57,500 bases of DNA. It comes from Glandiceps talaboti (Eukaryota > Hemichordata > Enteropneusta > Spengelidae). This document shows, piece by piece, positions 11,990 to 45,371 of this stretch. Numbering within the stretch: position 1 is the stretch's first letter; every line of letters begins with the position of its first letter. The stretch covers positions 16,767,806 to 16,825,305 of the forward strand of contig NC_135567.1 of the NCBI RefSeq assembly GCF_964340395.1, in the 5' to 3' direction. A model generated the notes under the pieces. That model saw only the letters and a list, made by a program, of their open reading frames with translations, made no database searches and had not been told where the DNA came from. The position numbers and the translations under genes were made by a program.

Positions 11990-13483
11990 TTACTGTGCAA
12001 ATACTTTGATGTGACCAGCATCACTCTCGGACACCACAATTTTACATGGTTCATCATCGGTCACACAGATACCTACAGGACTTCTCAGGTTATCTTGGTC
12101 ACTATCAATACGGCATATGAAATTACCATGAGGATCATATTTCATTACATTATTACCCTCACAGTTACACACATACACGTTACCAGCTTTATCTGTTGCT
12201 ACACCTTCTGGAAAGTTACATTTGCCTTCTTTGTTTGAATCATTACCAAATGTAAACAAATAATCACCATTCTCTGAATATACAACAAGGCAATTATTCC
12301 CTCTATCTGATATGATGACATTATCTGTGTTGTAATCTATACTAACACACCAGGGATTATATAGCTGACCCTCTCCACTACCCTGACTGGCAAATGACTT
12401 GATGTATTTCCCATTTATCCTGTAAACGTGTACACAGTGTGATCTATAATCTACAACATAAACCCTACCATTACTAGAATTAACTGCAATACCTAGGGGA
12501 CAATTAAGATTTTCTTTATCAAAGAATCTGATCAGCTTACCATTCTCATCACATTCAAACGCCTGCCTATCATTACTATCAGTTACAAAGATATGACCTT
12601 CCTAAGTAACTGCTGTGAATTTAGGTCTAACAGGTTTACTAAAACCAGAAAACTGAATTACTCTTGGTTGTTTACCTTGTAATGTGAATGTTTGTAATCT
12701 GTTATTATCAGTATCAGATACTAACACATCACCTTTAGTGGTCATTGATACTCCATTTAGTTTCGTTCCCAACTGTCCAACTTCTTTACCTTTCTCTCCA
12801 AACTGCCATACCAGTCCTTTCTTTGGAGTAACTATGGTCCGTGGTGGTGAATCGCGAGCTTGCTGTCGCACTGGAAGTACTCGTAACGGGTCATGAACTT
12901 TGGAATATATCGTCACCTTGACAACACCAAGACGCTCGAAGTTGATAACATCATCATTCGGTTTGAATTCAATGCAATCAACTTTAGTTTGAGTGCATGT
13001 AGTTTGGATCGTCATCAGTTCTTGCATTTGGAACAGCATTCCTTGTCGAGCGGTCATCAGTTGTGCAGCGTTCCCATACTGCATCAAGTTCTCTATCAAC
13101 TCTCTGGCATTGCTCAGATCATTTTTGACATTGTTCAGTTCTTTGGATTGTGCCTGTAGAGTTATCTTTCTATTGTCATATTCACATTTCAATTCTCTCA
13201 ACAACTTCCTTCCACTATTTTCTATTCTGCGTGTTATTTCCTCCACCAAGTCCCTTATTTTCTTCTCTTCACTCAAAAAACACTCATCCAGTGACTCTGA
13301 CATCTGTTGTACAGCAACCTCACTGGCGGTAGCTTCATCTTCTTTCATCTTCACCTTCTATAACATCTTTGCTAAGTATCTCTTGTAGTCATCAGCGGCG
13401 TCTGACATACATCTGACCTTGTGTTTAGATTTGGAATGATCAACCACTGTACATTCCATACAGATTGGAATTCCAATGCTGTC
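11990..13483 (-). pseudogene. 5'-truncated TRIM-NHL pseudogene, duplicate of the gene at 45.4-47.4 kb
   Basis: The sequence is readable in one frame from within B-box 2 (ICMECTVVDHSKSKHKVR) through coiled coil and NHL repeats to the same final residues (GHIKVFAQ) and stop. Two single-base nonsense codons interrupt it: TAG at 13358-13360 (GAG in the intact copy) and TAG at 12602-12604 (AAG in the intact copy). RING, B-box 1 and the start are missing; similarity stops at about 13483, where unrelated sequence begins. No frameshifts were seen, so the decay is fairly recent. The downstream AATAAA (11809-11814) and 3' flank are also conserved with the intact copy. Confidence 0.88.
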
Positions 13484-15084
13484 AACCCAAGACCCCATTT
13501 TAGACCAGTTTTGACCCAAAACCGTTCAACTTATGCGCATGCGCAGTTAACGTAACAATGCATTATGGGGAGATATCTAGAACCAAGCGTTTCTGGGGGT
13601 GTGCATGCTACCTTAACCAGTGAATTAACAGGGGGAAATCCTGAACTCGTCGAGAATTTATTAAGGAGATCCTTCCAGGACTCCATTTTAGACCTAACAA
13701 AATAAAAAATTGTGAAATGTGGACCCTATTTTAGACTGATTAGCTCTCAAAAGACAATGCCCATGTTAGACCAAAGAGCGGAAAATCCTAACCCAAAGGG
13801 CAGCACATATATGTATACCCAATAGGTGGGAGTACTCCCCCCGGGAGTGCTATTGTATTGGTTTGCCTTTACATGTGTGTGTGTGTGTGTGCCTTAAACT
13901 ACAAAAAAAAACACTGAACTAATTGCTTTGGTAGTTGATGGTTATTGGACGAAGAGATGAGTTAGCAGATGAGTCCAGGTGACATGATGAATGTACAAAG
14001 AAATCGAAATGAATATTTTATTAACACAACAAAGGAACATGTAAAGTATGGTAAATCACAAAACAAAACACAAATGGACATCTATACACTATAAACAAGG
14101 CAGACACAGAAGTAATTGAATTATACGGCATTTATTATGTTGCAAGATAAATACGACAGACACAATGTAATAATTTATAATATTTAGGTTATATCACAAA
14201 CTGTATGTCAATCTGAACAAGTAATATAAGTTAATGTGAAAAGAACACCATAACCATGAAAAGAAGTAAAAAATATCATAACCATGAAAAACAGTAACAG
14301 TAATACATAGTCAACAAGTTCGGGAGGGTTATGTGTCAATAAACGAGGGGGCATAGCCCCCGAGTACCGAATGAGTTGTCTATCTTACTTATAGTACAGT
14401 GTGATTGGCTCAAACGGATATATATGTCACACCCCTAAGAAAGAGTTGGTTATGGCTCCTTATAACCAACCGAAATCAAGGCCTCTGATTGGCCAAGTCT
14501 GTCTAGCTGTAGTATAATATACCATACCCATGAAAAGTAGTAAAAATATACCATATAATCATACATTAGTTTGTCCAAAATGTCAATATTATATAATTTT
14601 AGTCACATCACAAACTCTTCTCTTCAGACTCAACAAGTACTGAAAATATGAAAAGTACACAATAACCATACCATACCAAAAACGCTAATATTATGATATT
14701 TGTGCCCTATATCAATGTAAAGGCAGAACATGCCAAAGATACCTGATTGTTTGCACTTTTGGGAAATAGTACGTTTACAATTTCAATACTTAAGAATAAT
14801 TTTTAAGAATACATATATTTAATATTCTTATATTTTAACATTTTACATTGAATTAGCAATCTACGTCTATTTAATACCCTTTTGTTTGATTTAGACTCCT
14901 CAATAATAAAAAGAAGAGTAGAAAAAAGTTGAAAGGAGTAAAATATATTTAAAAAATTCTCAGAGAAGCAATGTTGGCATTGATGAAGTTTTAACCTAAT
15001 TTATCTCAGCTAATAGAACTGTCAACATTGTCACAACTTCAGTCTGTTCAATTTCATTCTTGCTGTCATGTGTTTGATGTTTGC
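13484..15084. other. No gene recognised; 3' of receptor A
   Basis: Noncoding between the TRIM pseudogene and receptor A. 'gttaataaaat' on the minus strand near 14017 is a possible poly(A) signal for a long 3' UTR, but it is far from the stop. Confidence 0.55.
14325..14530. repeat. Block of nested hairpins
   Basis: Contains 'gggggcatagccccc' (14348-14362) and 'gttggttatggctccttata' + 'accaac' (14446-14471), both near-perfect inverted repeats, with 'gtgattggctcaaa' and 'ctgattggccaagt'. Looks like a dispersed repeat; no partner was found in the window. Confidence 0.5.
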
Positions 15085-15345
15085 TGTCTGTCCTCAAAGA
15101 TGATAATAAATGCTAATGAATTGGTATTGTAAACAATATTGTTACATTGTATGTAACCACACATAATAAATTCATAGTTAACCTGACCATTGTGGGAGGT
15201 TGATTTTATCAGTAGCTCCAGATTAGGTATTACGATAACCACATATAATCCCATAGTCCTCTGCGTCTGAGCATGCTCAGTAAGGATTGCAAGTTCCCTA
15301 TTTTGAGGTATCATCGGATGTTGAATTTCCTAGGCTTGTATCTTT
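15085..15345. repeat. Dispersed repeat family D, copy 1
   Basis: Reverse complement of 25180-25415: here 'agctccagattaggtattac', 'cataatcccatagt'-like and 'agcatgctcagtaaggattg'; there 'atacgtaatctggagctacc' and 'gcaatccagactgagcatac'. Confidence 0.72.
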
Positions 15346-15628
15346 GTGAGTCATTGATTTATACTGATAATGATTCTTTGATGTCAAACCTCCTGAGGTT
15401 GCATGATTGTAAGTCCTGATTTTATCCTGCTGGGAGGTGTTCTTTTATGTTGATTTTATCCTGCTGGGAGGTGTTCTTTTATGTTGATTTTATCCTGCTG
15501 GGAGGTGTTCTTTTATGTTGAACTTCCTGATGTTGCATCATTGGCAGTTTTGACTTTATCCTTCAGTGAGTATCATTTGGTGTCAAACCTCCTAAGGTTG
15601 CATCATTGTGAGTTTGGACTTTATCCTT

Positions 15629-37963
<22,335 letters not shown>

Positions 37964-38334
37964 TTTATATTTATCCCAGTTGATAGGTGAATTATTGGCT
38001 AATACAACACATCATACTGAAATAATTAGCAACACAAAGTCGAGATCATAGCAATTTTCGTATTAGGAACGTAGTTTTACATTTATGGCTTGCATATACT
38101 TTAAAAAAAACTCGACAAGTCATGTAAGACTTGATATAAACAAAAAAACATTATTTCATAGCATTGGTTAGTTTAGTTTCAACTAATACTAAATTATTAA
38201 ATTATTTTAAACTAATATTAAATTATTACCGAAAGTTTCAACTCAGTTATTTTTTAAACACGTGACTTTACCACATCCTCACGTGACTCACATTTCCTAT
38301 AGAATTAACATATTATTTGTCCATTTTGGATTTT

Positions 38335-38728
38335 TAATTGAAGGAAAAGGTCACCCCGGAGTTTAACTGCGATTAATCTGCAACTTTCGTGACCAAAGAA
38401 ACAAAGGGTTGAAAGTTTCCAAGGATCAATGTACATTAAGGAAAATCTAGGATTCACACAAAAAAAATATGTGGGTATTGTGTCATGGTTCCTGAGTTAT
38501 TTCATGATTTTCTATCACCACTTATTTGTTATTTCATAGAAACATCAAGGTGATCTTGTGCATGTATAGGATGTATTTGCTATGGGATATAGTAGAGAGT
38601 ACAGATATTTTACTCAATGGTTGAACTCTGAATATTCATGAGAACAAAAAGCCATTATTTTCATTGTCAAACAGCTGTTATGAATATTCAATGTTTCTAT
38701 TTCCTGGAGTGGCGATCCCCTTTAACTA
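38335..38728. mobile_element. MITE-like element, 'TTAAAGGGGA..CACTCCAG' ends, copy 1
   Basis: Left 'aaggaaaaggtcaccccgga', right 'cctggagtggcgatcccctt'; ends are imperfect inverted repeats. Internally shares 'aacaatgtacatta' type strings with 38750-38890, perhaps a second damaged copy. It sits about 0.4 kb upstream of the receptor A start codon. Confidence 0.6.
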
Positions 38729-40051
38729 ACTTATGCTAACATTTTGACCTCGCGATGACCTCGGTAATGTATCAGGAATGTTAACTGTGAACAGGCTGCA
38801 ACTTCCTTGAGCAAAGAAACAAAAAAAAAGTTGAAAGTTTTCTGAGGAACAATGTACATTAATACAAATCTTGGATTCACAACAAGATATAGAAAACATG
38901 AAATTCTAAACAGATGTGAGATGCCTCAAATTGTAGAGTGAGTATTCTCTTACAAACGTATATCGATAGTAATGATTAAGTTCCAAACAAAATGGTATGA
39001 AGAAATTAATAGCTAGGACAAATAGTATGGCTTGGATATTGGGTGTCAATTAAATCAAAGCTGATGAGCTCGAGGTCAGACATCAAACCTACAAAAATGG
39101 AGGGAAAAATAGAAAGAAAATTGCTGAAAATTGCCTACATCGTGTGTTATTTTATTTGTGATACTAAATTCTAAACAAAAATCAAATGTTCAATATGTTA
39201 TATGACTGAAACACTGTCCTGTCCATTCATTACCAATTTATGCTAATTTGCCACCTGGATCACATCACATGTCTTAAATACTGTAAATTCATATTCATTC
39301 TTTTCTGACAGAGTTTATACTAACAGTTGTGCTTCATCGTTTGATTTCAAAGATATTCGCTTTAAAAATAAAATCCTGTGTTGCTTTTAAATAGCACTTT
39401 GCAAACTAGTAAAACACGTTTGTATTCCCGTCCATGCACTTGCTATCGTTAATCATTCGCTTAATTTATTTGAATTTGTTTGTAATTTTTACATTTTTTT
39501 TTATAGTTTTAGTTTGGTAATATTTTAAATATGGTATTTTGTTCTCAGCAGGAAATTGCATAGCGGTGAATGGAAGTTTTCCATTAGATTATTAAACATA
39601 TTTTTAAAATATTCGATATTTGAACCTCGGGCATGGTGATATTATAGTTTATGCCAGATTTGCCACAGCGTAGATTCGGTAAAATATATATCCATTTTAT
39701 GCCAGTACCTTGTCTTTGCGATTTAGTTCTAATCTTTCTTCAATTAACTCTGGTTGTCGGCATTTGTAGTTTGCCAGGAAACAAACTCCTTGTTTGGCCA
39801 TGCAGGTATACTATACATATCAAGGATGTGTTTTATATGTTCATGCTTTTTCCCCATGTAATTCGGTTTTGTATTCTGTGAGTAACAAATTATTTGTCAC
39901 AGGCGATATTGTTGGTTTGATCACAGACCACGAAACTTTTAGTGGTCTGAGTTTGTATTCGTTAAATATATATGTTGTATGAAAATATCGACCACTAGCC
40001 TGTCCTAAGCCGTACTTAATATTTTATACCATAAATATGTTAATGACTTAC
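38729..40051. other. First intron/upstream region of receptor A
   Basis: AT-rich; 39800-40050 aligns in inverted orientation with 50211-50400 (e.g. 'gtggtcgatatt'), the start of the intron after the candidate leader exon. No coding exon seen. Confidence 0.55.
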
Positions 40052-40092
40052 CCTGTAAATCAGACTCTTCGTTCAACACCATTCTCGGATAG
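40052..40092 (-). promoter_or_regulatory. Candidate 5' non-coding exon of receptor A
   Basis: On the minus strand ccgagaatggtg ... ttacagg/gtaagtc ends in a strong donor. The same block, with gtaagtcac, occurs on the plus strand at 50170-50210 upstream of receptor B. Conservation of block, donor and following 80 nt of intron (to 'gtggtcgatatt') at mirrored positions suggests a shared 5' leader exon spliced to the ttatttcag acceptor before each start codon. The 5' end is arbitrary. Confidence 0.45.
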
Positions 40093-40204
40093 GTAAACAT
40101 CGTCTTTATAACAAAGTGAGATGTAATTAAATAAACACTGCAGAGAGTCTACTTTAGTGTTTGATGCACCGCTTATAAACTGAGAAGTGGTTCCTGATAT
40201 GACA

Positions 40205-40480
40205 TATGACATACTGAAAGCATGAACTATCAAAATAGTGACTCCACCCACATTCACACCCATACTGCAGGTGATAATACTAGGTATCCCAGCTGTTCAA
40301 GACAAACTGATATTCAATCTCTTATAGCGCTACCCTATGTCCTGCCCGTTAACGAAACGCTGATCAATAATACACATTCGGAGAAATACCATAAGGTGTT
40401 CAAACTCTATAAATCACTGCTAACTGTTCAACATTTGAAATGACTCACAACTAGGCCATAACATATTTTGGGAATAATGA
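40205..40480. repeat. Conserved upstream module Y, copy A
   Basis: Aligns over about 250 bp with 49910-50150 in the same orientation ('ggtatcccagctgttcaa', 'acaaactg', 'taacatattttg'). In receptor B this module directly precedes the candidate leader exon and may hold the promoter. No TATA box can be assigned. Confidence 0.6.
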
Positions 40481-40564
40481 TATGTGTATTATACCAGCAT
40501 AAAATAAGGAATACGAACCAACGACACTGGGTTGGGAAGGGGTAGCAACATCGAAATGTTAAGC

Positions 40565-41175
40565 TGATAGGAGACAAGACAAATCTAGTTAAAAGTTGTC
40601 TGTAGATTTTACACAACATACACATGCCTCACTCAGGTTTGACTCACATTGACGCTCAGTTCACGGTCTTTGCTTAGTTATTGTATATTAAAGGGAACAA
40701 AGATGAATCTAATTCCATCCTAGCTGTTCTAGTTGGTGTCTGGCGAATAAAGACAAGTCACTTTCATCAATATACATTGTGTGAGTTCGCCAAAAATGCA
40801 TTCTGTAATATTAAGATATTACCTTTACATGTACAATCGATTTTTTTGTTAAAATTAATATAAAATATTGACAATTCAGCAAAGCCAGTTAACTGATAGT
40901 GGGTGTAATAAAACATATATTTCATACATTTGACAGTTTTCATTCACATTACCAATAGGATTAGACAGAAATATTTCAAATTATTCATTTATTCAAAAGA
41001 GAATTATATTCAAAATTGAATTCATTCTGCAATATTAAGAAATTATCTTTACATAGCAGTTTGTATTTACGTTAATCTTAACTACGACTACATGACTATT
41101 GTCATAACTAAAAAAAGTGAATAAATTCAAATATTTTGTGCAAAAAATTAGTCTTTATTGTGTTATCATTAATAC
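40565..41175. repeat. Segmental duplication partner, distal part
   Basis: Matches 10395-10850 in the same orientation (e.g. 'aactgatagtgggtgtaat', 'aagaaattatctttaca'). It ends where the 39/40-bp minisatellite starts. Confidence 0.65.
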
Positions 41176-41179
41176 ATGT

Positions 41180-43900
41180 TATCAAATACTTCACTTGGTA
41201 TTAGTGTACAAAGCAATGACATCAAATACCTCACTTGGTATAGTGTACAAAGCAATGACATCAAATACCTCACTTGGTATAGTGTACAAAGCAATGACAT
41301 GAAATACTTCACTTGGTATAGTGTACAAAACAATGACATGAAATACTTCACTTGGTATAGTGTACAAAGCAATGACATGAAATACCTCACTTGGTATAGT
41401 GTACAAAGCAATGACATGAAATACTTCACTTGGTATAGTGTACAAAGCAATGACATGAAATACTTTACTTTGTATTAGTGTACAAAGCAATGACATCAAA
41501 TACCTCACTTGGTATAGTGTACAAAGCAATGACATCAAATACCTCACTTGGTATAGTGTACAAAGCAATGACATTGAATACCTCACTTGGTATTAGTGTA
41601 CAAAGCAATGACATGAAATACCTCACTTGGTATAGTGTACAAAGCAATGACATGAAATACTTCACTTGGTATAGTGTACAAAGCAATGACATGAAATACT
41701 TCACTTGGTATAGTGTACAAAGCAATGACATGAAATACCTCACTTGGTGTAGTGTACAAAGCAATGACATCAAATACTTCACTTGGTATAGTGTACAAAA
41801 CAATGACATGAAATACTTCACTTGGTATAGTGTACAAAGCAATGACATGAAATACCTCACTTGGTGTAGTGTACAAAGCAATGACATCAAATACTTCACT
41901 TGGTATTAGTGTACAAAGCAATGACATCAAATACCTCACTTGGTGTAGTGTACAAAGCAATGACATCAAATACTTCACTTGGTGTAGTGTACAAAGCAAT
42001 GACATCAAATACCTCACTTGGTGTAGTGTACAAAGCAATGACATCAAATACCTCACTTGGTGTAGTGTACAAAGCAATGATATCAAATACCTCACTTGGT
42101 ATTAGTGTACAAAGCAATGACATTAAATACCTCACTTGGTATTAGTGGACAAAGCAATGACATCAAATACCTCACCTGGTGTAATGTACAAAGCAATGAC
42201 ATCAAATACCTCACCTGGTGTAGTGTACAAAGCAATGACATTAAATACTTCACTTGGTGTTAGTGTACAGAGCAATGACATTAAATACCTCACTTGGTGT
42301 AGTGTACAAAGCAATGACATCAAATACTTCACTTGGTGTAGTGTACAAAGCAATGACATCAAATACCTCACTTGGTGTAGTGTACAAAGCAATGACATCA
42401 AATACCTCACTTGGTGTAGTGTACAAAGCAATGACATCAAATACCTCACTTGGTGTAGTGTACAAAGCAATGATATCAAATACCTCACTTGGTATTAGTG
42501 TACAAAGCAATGACATCAAATACCTCACTTGGTATAGTGTACAAAGCAATGACATTAAATACCTCACTTGGTATTAGTGTACAAAGCAATGACATTAAAT
42601 ACCTCACTTGGTATAGTGTACAAAGCAATGACATCAAATACTTCACTTGGTATAGTGTACAAAGCAATGACATTAAATACCTCACTTGGTATTAGTGTAC
42701 AAAGCAATGACATTAAATACCTCACTTGGTATTAGTGGACAAAGCAATGACATCAAATACCTCACCTGGTGTAGTGTACAAAGCAATGACATCAAATACC
42801 TCACCTGGTGTAGTGTACAAAGCAATGACATTAAATACTTCACTTGGTGTTAGTGTACAAAGCAATGACCCCAAATACCTCACTTGGTATAGTGTACAAA
42901 GCAATGACATCAAATACCTCACTTGGTATTAGTGTACAAAGCAATGACATGAAATACCTCACTTGGTATTAATGTACAAAGCAATGACATCAAATACCTC
43001 ACTTGGTATTAGTGTACAGAGCAATGACATCAAATACCTCACTTGGTATAGTGTACAAAGCAATGACATCAAATACCTCACTTGGTATAGTGTACAAAGC
43101 AATGACATCAAATACCTCACTTGGTATTAGTGTACAAAGCAATGATATCAAATACTTCACTCGATATAGTGTACAAAGCAATGACATCAAATACGTCACT
43201 TGGTATGGTGTACAAAGCAATGACATCAAAAACCCCACTTGGTATCAGCGTACAAAACAATGACATCAAATATCTCACTTGGTATAGTGTACAAAGCAAT
43301 GACATCAAATACCTCACTTGGTATAGTGTACAAAGTAATGACATCAAATACTTCACTTTGTATAGTGTACAAAGCAATGACATCAACTACTTCACTTGTT
43401 ATTAGTGTACAAAGCAATGATATCAAATATCTCACGTGGTATAGTGTACAAAGCAATGACATCAAATACCTCACTCGATATAGTGTACAAAGCAATGACA
43501 TCAAATACGTCACTTGGTATAGTGTACAAAGCAATGACATCAAAAACCCCACTTAGTATCAGCGTACAAAACAATGACATCAAATATCTCACTTGGTATA
43601 GTGTACAAAGCAATGACATCAAATACTTCACTTGTTATTAGTGTACAAAGCAATGATATCAAATACCTCACTCGGTATAGTGTACAAAGCAATGATATCA
43701 AATACCTCACTTTGTTTAGTGTACAAAGCAATGACATCAAATACTTTACTTTGTATTAGTGTACATAGCAATGACATCAAATATCTCACTTGGTATAGTG
43801 TACAAAGCAATGACATCAAATACCTCTCTTGGTATTAGTGTACAAAGCAATGACATCAAATACCTCACTCTGCCACGGTATAGTGTACAAAGCAATGACA
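41180..43900. repeat. 39/40-bp minisatellite, about 69 copies
   Basis: Unit core 'agtgtacaaagcaatgac' + 'atcaaatacctcacttggt'. Units are 39 bp ('ggtatagtg') or 40 bp ('ggtattagtg'). Variants ordered in blocks (gaaatac, caaatac, ttaaatac; ggtata vs ggtgta) recur as higher-order units. Both strands stay open in several frames, because 39 is a multiple of three and the unit lacks stops in those frames; the open frames are a repeat artefact, not genes. The end (43760-43900) degrades into 'ggtatagtgtgcaaaacaatgac'. Confidence 0.95.
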
Positions 43901-45371
43901 AAATAAAACTGTACTAGAATTATTATAGTTAGAACATTAACATTTGAAAATTGTTTTCTCATGAATATTTTTTTATCAAATATTAACATGGTATAGTGTG
44001 CAAAACAATGACACAGCATAAAACTGTACTAGAATAATTAATGTCTGTTCAATCACTCTATCATAAAAGTTACTAATTATGACAAATATAGACTATTAAC
44101 AAACTCACATTTATGTTTTGTGCCTCTTTTGTTCTTTTTTAAGAGAAATTATGAATTTTTTGACACTTTTGTCTCAAATGAATAAAAAAAGTTTTAAATC
44201 TATTTTAAAATCCATTTTGAAATCCATTTTTATAGTAACTCTTTGAAATCCATTTCTATAGTAATTAACACAAAAAGAAGAGATGAGAAGAATACAGAAC
44301 ACAAAATAATAACTTCAAAATCAAGTCTTCAAAAATACATCATTTAAAAATTATCACTCTACATTACCTATCTTCCTCTATACCAGAATTGATTTTTTTT
44401 CTTCGTCACTTGTAAAGTCATTAAGAATATTTAGTACTTCAGATCAATTTATCACATAATTTGTAAAATCTTTTGACAATATTTAGTACTTTAGATCAAT
44501 TCACCACTATGGATTTTATAAAATAATACAATACCATTGAAACACTAAAATGAAAATAATATGACATCATGCTGAATATTGTTGCTATGTAAACAAATAT
44601 ATGCACACACTTGATGTGAACATAAAAATTAGTAAGTGTTGGTTTACAAAGTTTGTGGTTGTTTTTAGGAATATTAATGACTACTTTTATATCTGTAGTG
44701 ATGAATATATTGGTAGAGTTTTCTTAAAATACAAATTATTATCATATTATAATTACATTTGAATAAACATACAATTTTATAAAAGTGTATTGTTTGTGAT
44801 GAGAATGGTTGTACAAAAACAACTGGAATCATAAGATAATTATGATTGTCTCATATAAGAAACTTATTTGAAACACTTGGAAGTGTTCAAATGATATACA
44901 TAACAATATTTCACATACAAGATCCACTAATGTATGATGGTTAACATAAAATACAATACTATCACCTAATACAATATTACCTTAGTATAATCATACTACC
45001 TATAGTGACAGTTCACTTTACAATGCCTTCTGGGTAATATTACTGGCTACTCATAGTTTGGTATTAGACCTTATGATATTTATACAAATTAAAATTAAAA
45101 TTATCAATTATTTCTTGGTATATTATTGTCAGATTTTATACATTTAGATTAAACTATTTCAAAATCTTCCAAATTACACTGTTCAAAGTAGTTTCTTTAT
45201 TATTGTATATGATATAAATAATTAACACATGTAACACATAATAAAGTAGTGAGTATTTTGTATTTAGGTTTATGTCACCACTGTCTCTGGTTTCTTGTGT
45301 ACAATGATGGATAATAGTCATTGAGGTTTGAATGTCATGGTCAGCTGTATAGTTTAGTTTGTTGTGAATAT
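43900..45371. repeat. Segmental duplication partner, proximal part (3' flank of the TRIM gene)
   Basis: Matches 10850-11989 (for example 'aaaataatatgacat', 'tttacaaagtttgtg', 'cacatgtaacaca'). Contains the TRIM gene's putative poly(A) signal at 45196-45201. No other gene seen. Confidence 0.65.

Noticed and set aside
41191-43838. Long open frames on both strands of 41-44 kb with repeated 13-residue units
   Set aside because: They follow from a 39-bp unit without stops; frames shift at each 40-bp unit and all strands are open alike, so coding is not supported.
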